A stretch of DNA of 64,000 nucleotides from Agelas oroides. Lineage: Eukaryota; Porifera; Demospongiae; Agelasida; Agelasidae. The position numbers and the translations under genes are program-made. A model generated the notes under the pieces. It made no database searches. It had not been told where the DNA came from and was given only the letters and a program-made list of their open reading frames with translations. Location of the stretch: positions 6,566,902 through 6,630,901 of the forward strand of contig OX422199.1 in NCBI GenBank assembly GCA_949130485.1, written 5' to 3'. Positions 56,501 to 64,000 of the stretch are shown piece after piece (positions within the stretch are counted from its first letter, which is position 1; each line of letters starts with the position of its first letter).

Positions 56501-59500
56501 GCACATTTTGTACAGAGGGGAGCAAAAAGCTAATCTGTATGACAACAAGACTGTACTCACTGTGGTTTTTAGGCATGACATTATGATTCAAGGTTTTGGC
56601 TTAGCAAACACAATATCAGTCGTCCACATGTTTTGGTATTGCATCTGAACATGTATTCACAAACATCTTCTGTCAATGCAAGGTATCGTACTGACTCTCT
56701 TTTATAGTAAGTAACAACAGCCTCTGGAAATATTTATAGTATACACACCACCCATGTTGCTGCCTTTCTTCTGGATAGCTACAGCAGCAATGTCGTTGTG
56801 AATATTCTTAAGCTTACAGTTTCCCAGGGAGCATATAATTGAGTAAATTGGAATGCAAAACCCATTTCTGCTTTTATTCAATCTAGTGGTAGCATATTAG
56901 CAAGTATGCATGGTGAATAACTATCACTTACTTGGATCCTACCAAAGCAATTGCAGTGAGAATCAATCCTATCATGGAGAGAGATGCACCTATATACGTG
57001 AGTATTGTCAATCCAGGATCACGTGGAGGTGGTGGACCAATCCTTGGCTGAATAGCCTATGAAATTAAGAGTAAAAATGTGCTAGATTTGTACATTTGCA
57101 ATTGAAATAATGCTTTTGAGGACTATTATGGCCTATATTGACTATTTATTTTGCTAGTTAACCACATTAATCACTAATAGCCCTGTATGCAGGCCTCTTA
57201 AAAATGGCCTGGTATATGACAGACCCAAGTGGAAATAATAAAAAAGATCCGGGATAAAAAAGCCATAAGAGTGCTCGTACATCCCTACTATTTAGTGTTT
57301 GTCTATTAGCCTGAGAGGACTTATTCAAGTTAGACAGTAGAGCTGGAAGCAGTAATCATTGAAGTACCTATAGTGCAAGCGCTAAGGCTGAAAGCTAATC
57401 CACAGCAACTACACGGGGCCATACATTTGCCATCAACGAATTTGATCTACGATGACACAGGAGTTTTCAATGGCCAAACTAACTAACTATCTTAACGTGA
57501 AGGTAATTGTATTTCATGAGTTTGAGAACATACAATTGTTTTCAAACCACTGCTGACCTGAGTTATGACAAAAAGCGTTGTGGCAAGTCAATTAGCTTCA
57601 CTTGACTCTACCTGCAATGGCTATGCTTATGTTAATAGCTGGATTGTGCACTGCGATCTGACTCAAGTAACCCTTCGTAGCACTGTCCACCTGTGTTCTA
57701 TTTGGTGCTTCTTCACAAGCCAGACCCAACCAACCCCAGCGCGGATCAGTTTCAGTGCATGATTCTGAAAGTGATCCATACTAGGGAAGTTTGGGTCCGG
57801 CTTGCAAGACGTACAAGCCATATTGGACAAACCAAGTCAAATGCCTTCAGCAGGGGTAGTTGATGAGTCAACACTTGATGGCATTATAGCATGGTTAAGA
57901 TTTCTTTCAAGTGAAGGACAGAAGAGGTAATAAAAGCTTATGCCACACAGAGATCATATGTTTTCTGCTATTTTTTCGTTATCATTGTAATTATGACAAA
58001 AAAAAAACGTGATAGATCTATTCGCGCATGTAAACACAGTAGATACCAGTCAACGCTCTCCAATCAAAGGCAAATCACTAATTACTTCATTACTACCAAA
58101 TGTTGGACAGTGAAGATTCATCTGTATTTGTAAACATTTTGTAGTACACAGGAGATACACAATGCCATGCTAAATGTTTATTAGGCCTTAGCTAATATGC
58201 TCACCACCAAAAGAGCGAAGTTTGTGAGATGGTTGCATTCGCAAACAACAAGTCCTGACTCCTCATCAATTTCTGCAACAACACAGCCAGCTTCAGACCA
58301 ATTGCCCCTTTCACCTGATTAAATAACGATAAAAAGACAATGGGTGAAGATATTCTTCACGCTCAATAGATCTTTAGAAGTAGCTGTCATATCATACCGT
58401 GAGAAAAATCTGGTCTGACCTACCTGCACTAAAATTCCATGCTACACACACAGACCAATTAAAGTTCTGCACAATGTAAGAACAGACTAAGTCAACATTA
58501 ATCACAATATTATGCCTCTCATTCATTGACGTAGATGTTATGCTACTCATGTATGTCAATCAACTCACTCACCTCTGTTGATGTAATTGGCAGTGTGATC
58601 ACAACTGGAGAGGCCAGATTGGAGATGTTTCTTCCAGACACAGCAGCACCAACCACTGGCGTGGCAACAGTAACATTTGTAAAGGTTTCATTCCGAGAGT
58701 CAAGAGCAATGGGAAAGAGGGACGATGTAAGATACAGAGAGTACAGCAGACCAGCACTATCTTCAGTCACATTTGTAAACACTTCAGCAGGCAGCTGTAC
58801 TGATATATTGGAAGCTAGTAGTAGTAGTGAATTGTCACTTCCAGATGAAACAGGTCGGTCTAAGGCAAAAGAAATCTTCATTAAAGAAATACAATAGCAA
58901 AATATGCATTTCATAAATGTGACTATACCTAAACCAGATCCAGACTGCATTTTTTCAGGAGGTGACCGAGTTTGTACAAGGTCATTCAGATCAAATGATG
59001 CTCCATGTTCTTGCAATGTATCTCGATCAGTCTGTGAAGATATCGATAAACAATACGCCGTTTACCAGCAGCACTCCTCACATTGGCTAGAGGAATTCTG
59101 AATCAAAGTTATCATGCCAATCAAGCAACTTAACTCACCCTTTCTCCTCTGAAAACCAGGCTCTCTTCTTGTATTGTGGTATTTGTAAAGTTCTCCTGAT
59201 CAACAAGGTTCTCACTAATTCTCTCAAAAGACCTCACAATCCTAGAGATGGACATTGTTAGCATACACAGTCCCAGTGCATGAGTTAATAGTTTTATATC
59301 AATGCTGATTTCAATCATTATAGCAGACTATATACATATGACAAATTGTGGAGGAAATGGCATTTGTACCAAGCACAAAGTGCATACTTACTACTTTATA
59401 AGAGAATACAAAACAGCACTCACCCTGAAGACTGTTGCTCTAGGACACTTCCAGGCCAGTCTGTTACTCCATCAACAATCCCCACAGTGTTCTCCACAAA

Positions 59501-62500
59501 CTGAGGTGAAAGTATTCATAGGCAAACTGTGGATGATGACAGTTAAACAACAGTGTTTACAGCCTGCCTAACATAGGCGCCTGCAGGCCCGCGCATACCA
59601 TATCACGAGGACCGGACGCAAAGACACGTGGTCACCAACCATGGCAAGAAAATGTGATGGATTTTCATGATGAGAGACAGAGACTGGAGAGGCATTGGTC
59701 CCAGAAACCATCACAAGATGTATAATTTTCCTGGACAGGTGAGGCACGCACAGACGTACGTATAGTGTACAGTGTAGTGACAAAATATGCTTTCCGCAAT
59801 TGCGCATCAAATGCGGCGTAGCCAAGTCTTGCCCGGGTACCCACACAGCTCTACAGGCGCCTATGCTGCCTAAGCTGTCTTCTTGGCAATGTGAGCCCTG
59901 TTTATGGTCAAAAGTAGAATGTATAGGGAAACTTTTCTCAGTACAGCATACGTTATTCTGTCTTTCTGACTCATGGCTTAATGGATATGGTAATTGAGAT
60001 TCAACGGCCAATCTTCCTATTATACCAATTTTGATCCCAGCTACAAAATGAATATGTGCATAACAAACAACTGTTGACTGTACCTTACAGCTGGAACACT
60101 AATGCCTTTTCCCTAATCTCTACAGATCTGAGGATAAAGAGACTAAAATTTTCACTGTTTGCAATGATTGGTTAGTGAGTAGATTGAAAACAGTGAAAGC
60201 TCAAGTTGTTGCCAAGACAGAAAAATCATGTGGAGAACAAACTTGACATACTTTTGCTGCTTTTGGTAAGCACCTACCCTGAATTGCTGCTTGGTATATA
60301 TGAACATATGCTTACCGCACAATAGTGCATAGTACCTAAATGTGGAGGCTGTTGTTCGTTAGTGATTTATCACAAAATACCAACCAGTATCAGATGCAAA
60401 TCTACTACTGGCACCAATCAATCAAGCCAGGAGAGCAAGATAAATGTGTTTGTCATTTGTTTATCTACCACGCTAGTGTCAACTGTTGACGTCGACTGCA
60501 ATCGGTGTCAATAGCCTGTTTGTGGCAAGTATTGACACCAATGATTGGTATCAATAGACACTATGTCAACAAAAACATTTTGGGTACTCACAGAATTGCT
60601 GACAGAGATGTTGCCGCTCGCAATAAGGCTTGTAGTGCCAGAGAAGACATTAGCTATCACTTCCAGGTTCTTAGTGGACTGATCTGCTGGATCACTGATC
60701 ATATCCACAATATTACTCAGCTCGTTAACAATCATGTCAACGTTGTCAGCAGTAATTGGTTGCTGCAAAGAATGAAGAGACATAATTAAAGAGGGACTCA
60801 ATGCTGCATTGTCAGGACTTCAGATAAGACATACAGTAGCTCTACAGGATAAAGCCATGCATAGTTCACAGATCTCCTACCATACAACTGTTACCCTTAC
60901 CTCACCGAGCCTCTGAATACGGTAAGTAGTTTCAGTGATGCACTGATCTCCATAGTAGTCGTCCCACTGCCTTGCGCTTGCACAACGTCTTCTAGCCAAC
61001 CCAAATTGCTCAGTGGTGTTAAAAACACACACATTGGTAGCATTTTTACCAACTTCTGTCTCTGACCAGTTGTATACTCCATGGGGTGTAGTGATGTTAA
61101 CCTCAGCATCACAGAACCCTAAAGCTGATACTGCAGAATTAAGATGGAATGGTTGATGTACCTAGTCTAGAAACTCAACAATGTGTCTCTAAAACACAGT
61201 AATCAGTTATGCTCAGATCTAGTAACAACATATGCCTTATGTACATACTAATCTTCAAGTTTTGATTGATTTATAGGAAGCTTAAGTCAGTGGACTTTGG
61301 AATAGCTTTTCTCTGCATGTCATAATTAATAACATGGTTTCGAGTGCAATTTGGGATTAATAGCACAAGTGAATGGCTATTAAATGCACGAGGTGAAGCC
61401 GAGTGCAAATATGGCATTCTGTGATATAGTCATATGATTATATAATGTTATATAATGAACCATGTATAACAACAGATGCCCTACATACTAATCTTCAAGT
61501 TTGGAGTCATAAAAAGCTTACGTCAGTGGACTTTGGAAATAGCTTGTCTTCGCATATTTATTTTTTGCCTACACACTCTCAATGCACCACAATCTTCTCT
61601 TGACACTATAATGTTATATAATGAACCAACCTATTGGAGAGTCAGTTGTAAAAGGCAGTGCACTGCTCACAGCTGTCATTGTGGCATCAGAAAACGGTAC
61701 TTCACTTGTTATGTTGCACTCAACTCTATCTAAACTAGCACCTCTCTCACACAGTCTCCTGCAGGAAAACATTAGTGCCATAACAATAATAAATAGTTAC
61801 TTTTACATTTCAATGGCATACTGGCATACCTGGGTACTTCATAACACATGGCTGAAGATTTACCATCATGATTTCTCACTGCATTCAGGATCTAATGAGC
61901 AAGTAAGTAGAATCCCACATGATAGCAGACTTATAAGCAAGCTAGCTCAACTGTCTCAGCCATTTTTATGTACATCGCACCTGTGTGCTGAAGTATGTAA
62001 GTACAAAGTCTGTAGATGGGAAGCTGAAATTCCTTTGTATGTCTTCCTTGGGAACAGAGTTGAAGCGCACATTAAGTGTGCCGTTGATGCTTGTGAACAC
62101 TACAGGAGTGTATTGAAGAGGTATATATACTTATAAACAACAGAATGACTAATTAAAAAAAAAAAACACTAGTCTAGGACAATTGCGACAAATCTCACCT
62201 CTTGGCTGAACTGAAACAGTGTAGTTTCTTGTCTTATCCAGATTTCTTGCAACACATTTGTACATTCCCTCAGCACTACGCTGGATTCCAACAGGAGCCA
62301 TGTGTCTTGTCCGGAGAATGACCTGACTTTGAGAAATCCTATAAGCATACAGCTGTCCAGGTTGTTCATTGTCTGGAAAGGATGGTGGCATGGCCACTCC
62401 TGCACTTGACAATTCGGGCACTACAAGTGTAGATTGGTAAATAAATATCAACAGATACAATTTGAAACTGGATATGTGTAAAAAAATAAACTATCTAATT

Positions 62501-63940
62501 GCTTATTGCTATGACCTATCTCACATCACAAGGCCTCAGTAAAACACAAACATGGGCTTCCAACCAAAGTTTAATGGCCTTCCTGGGAAATCTACACAAA
62601 TCAAAGTATAGGTATTTCATGCTACTATGTTGCAATTGTGAGCATTACGTATTATGTGTTGTAACTGTTCCTCACCCATCACATCTCCACGATACCAGAA
62701 AACTTTAAAGAAAGTGGATGTGTTGCATACAAGACCAAATTCTTGTCCAATTCCAACACTGTAGCTGTTTTGCTCCACTTCATATGCATTTGTATGAGAT
62801 ATAGATGTGTCCACTGCAGTCTGAACACCTGGTACTCGGGCTAAAATATGAAAAGTGTTTATTTTTTACTTGCAAAATCAGATATTGAATGTGCAGGCAT
62901 GAACAATACATCGGTACACTTTGCTTGCAAATACATGCATGAAACTCACCAATGCACTCAGTGAAGTCATCAGAAGGATAGTGTGTGCTGGTATCGCATT
63001 CTACTGGGTTCATATTCTGTGGGACAAAAGTGATTTATCAGCTCTAATGTTTAGTTACACACCAAGTTGTCATAGTAGATGAAGAAACTCACTGCAAGGA
63101 CACCAAAGTTGGTCAGGTGGTTGCAAGTGCAGGTGACAGTCCGCTGACTTCTGCTAGTGAATGAACAGCCCTCACTGGACCAGCCACCTCTCCCTCCTAA
63201 AATATATGTAGGGTTTAAAGCAGAGTTCAGAGACGTTTTGAGAAATTGAGCAGGTAGCAGTATACATAAAATGTGCACATCCAAGCACTATTTTAAAGAA
63301 CTATATTGCCATTATTTCTTCTGTGTACACAATCTAGAGACTCACAAACTATATTGCTGGGCATGTATACATGTGTATAATTCAAGGGTTAGGGTTAGGG
63401 TTAGGGTTAGACACTAAACTTGCTTTACCTTCAGCATCAAAATCCCAATACATGCAGCGTGGAACCTCGAAGTTCTACAGAGCAATGAATAACAGTGGAC
63501 AAGGTTACCAATAATATTAGCCTTGTTTCTAAGCCTTGCACCCCAGAAATGTTGATCAATTGTAGTGTGCATACTTCAAGAGATCACTTACTGGACAGTG
63601 CAGAAAAATGAGCTTGACTAGTCTATGTAGCTACACACTATACATTGTCAGGGACTGACTTCATTGCGCATTATTAGCCTGATGGTGGCATTGTTTGAAA
63701 GGCGTCTGACATCGCGACCAGTCACGGTTGCTCCAATCACTGAAGATCCCAGTTCAAACCTATCACTTCGGGAGGGATCAGTTGCAAGAGGAAAGAGTGC
63801 TGCTGTAGTGTACGCAGTAAAGGACAGCCTGACATCAGCAGCACCATTGAACAGTGAGGCAGGTAGAGAGAGTGACATGCTGTTGTCTGTGGCTTGGTCA
63901 CCATCACTACCACCACTACCAATAGAGCCTGCTACCATTC
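53517..63940 (-). CDS. Copy B (3' part only): tandem paralogue from GAIN1 to C-terminus
   Basis: Twenty-one exons: 63660-63940, 63429-63474, 63093-63196 (GPS1), 62950-63016, 62676-62840, 62199-62420, 61981-62099, 61830-61891, 61631-61758, 60901-61118 (HRM2), 60592-60762, 59424-59500, 59139-59241, 58929-59031, 58573-58859, 58424-58466, 58205-58314 (GPS2), 56932-57056 (TM1), 56073-56335, 55839-55920, 53517-54459. They give 1,238 codons plus stop, open throughout. Both GPS motifs (CNHLTNFGVLA, CNHLTNFALLV), the Ig Cys/Trp and all seven helices are intact, so it looks functional. Differences from copy A are mostly substitutions plus three in-frame length changes: 14 residues in the GAIN2 linker, 3 in ECL2 and 21 in the tail. 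The upstream exons lie beyond 64000. Confidence 0.9.
54849..55120. mobile_element. Small foldback element in copy B with 10-bp direct repeats
   Basis: Inverted arms of about 50 bp: ATCAAGCCAGCCCATCTCTC from 54867 and its inverted match ending near 55105. GGTAAGAGTT occurs directly repeated at 54849-54858 and 55111-55120, a plausible target duplication. Absent from the corresponding intron of copy A. Confidence 0.8.
59572..59866. mobile_element. TIR element with CATAGGCGCCTG ends (copy B intron)
   Basis: CATAGGCGCCTGCAG near the left end and CTACAGGCGCCTATG near the right end, about 290 bp apart, with an unusually GC-rich interior for this locus. The equivalent intron of copy A (291 bp against 1,091 bp) lacks it. 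Confidence 0.65.
61225..61560. repeat. Imperfect tandem duplication in copy B intron
   Basis: The stretch from AGTAACAACATATGCC to CAGTGGACTTTGG (about 61220-61305) is repeated at about 61466-61540. Copy A has only one copy (about 13940-14020). Confidence 0.65.
63385..63410. repeat. Interstitial telomere-type (TTAGGG)n tract in copy B
   Basis: Four consecutive GGGTTA units. The orthologous position in copy A (about 17199-17200) reads TTCAAGACACACTAAAC without it, so the tract is a clean insertion in the intron between GPS1 and the preceding exon. Confidence 0.9.
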
Positions 63941-64000
63941 CTATAATAAATGCAAGGAAACTGACAATTAGTTTTGAAGCAGCAATTTGTTAAAAGCATA

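Noticed and set aside
57712..57811. Short inverted pair CAAGCCAGACCCAA / TTGGGTCCGGCTTG in a copy B intron
   Set aside because: Arms are short and imperfect, with no target duplication; too weak to call an element.
59568..60011. Minus-strand open frame of 147 codons in a copy B intron
   Set aside because: It crosses a GC-rich TIR element and inverted intron sequence, and the corresponding copy A intron lacks it; no domain recognised.

Overview
This is a eukaryotic, animal-type sequence: genes split into many short exons by GT-AG introns, extracellular modules carried on symmetrical phase-1 exons, adhesion-GPCR hallmarks (HRM, GAIN, GPS, seven-helix domain), numerous small terminal-inverted-repeat (TIR) transposons, and a short TTAGGG telomere-type tract. 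The mix of SRCR, CCP/sushi, calcium-binding-type EGF and NIDO modules fits an early-branching animal, most likely a sponge. That species guess is inference; the sequence does not prove it. All genes recognised lie on the minus strand.

The window holds a head-to-tail tandem array of at least three paralogous giant receptors. Copy C (left) contributes only exon 1 (6053-6262: signal peptide plus start of a NIDO domain); the rest lies beyond the left edge. Copy A (51697 down to 7048) appears complete. I reconstructed 103 phase-compatible exons summing to 17,094 nt, an open chain of about 5,697 residues. Copy B (right) shows only its 3' part (21 exons, 63940 down to 53517, 1,238 complete codons) and runs off the right edge.

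Copy A from N to C terminus: signal peptide - NIDO - 8 CCP - 2 EGF - 3 SRCR - 2 EGF - 3 SRCR - 15 EGF - 3 SRCR - 1 EGF - 3 SRCR - 8 EGF - 3 SRCR - 4 EGF - 3 SRCR - HRM - GAIN - GPS - one Ig domain - unrecognised region - second HRM - GAIN - GPS - 7TM - acidic repetitive tail. The 18 SRCR domains form six ordered triplets, and the whole HRM-GAIN-GPS cassette occurs twice with matching exon phases. This looks like a very long adhesion or recognition receptor with GPCR output, broadly reminiscent of sponge SRCR/CCP aggregation-receptor proteins but ending in a seven-helix domain.

Non-coding space is mostly introns seeded with small TIR elements (TA-flanked families, a foldback element carrying a RecQ-helicase fragment with a 9-bp target duplication, an element carrying a broken HIRAN-domain fragment, others). 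Comparing copies A and B gives empty sites for several insertions, a micro-inversion, and a telomere-repeat insertion present only in B. No tRNA, rRNA, CRISPR array or plus-strand gene could be supported. All exon boundaries are read by eye from splice motifs and phase; transcripts were not available.
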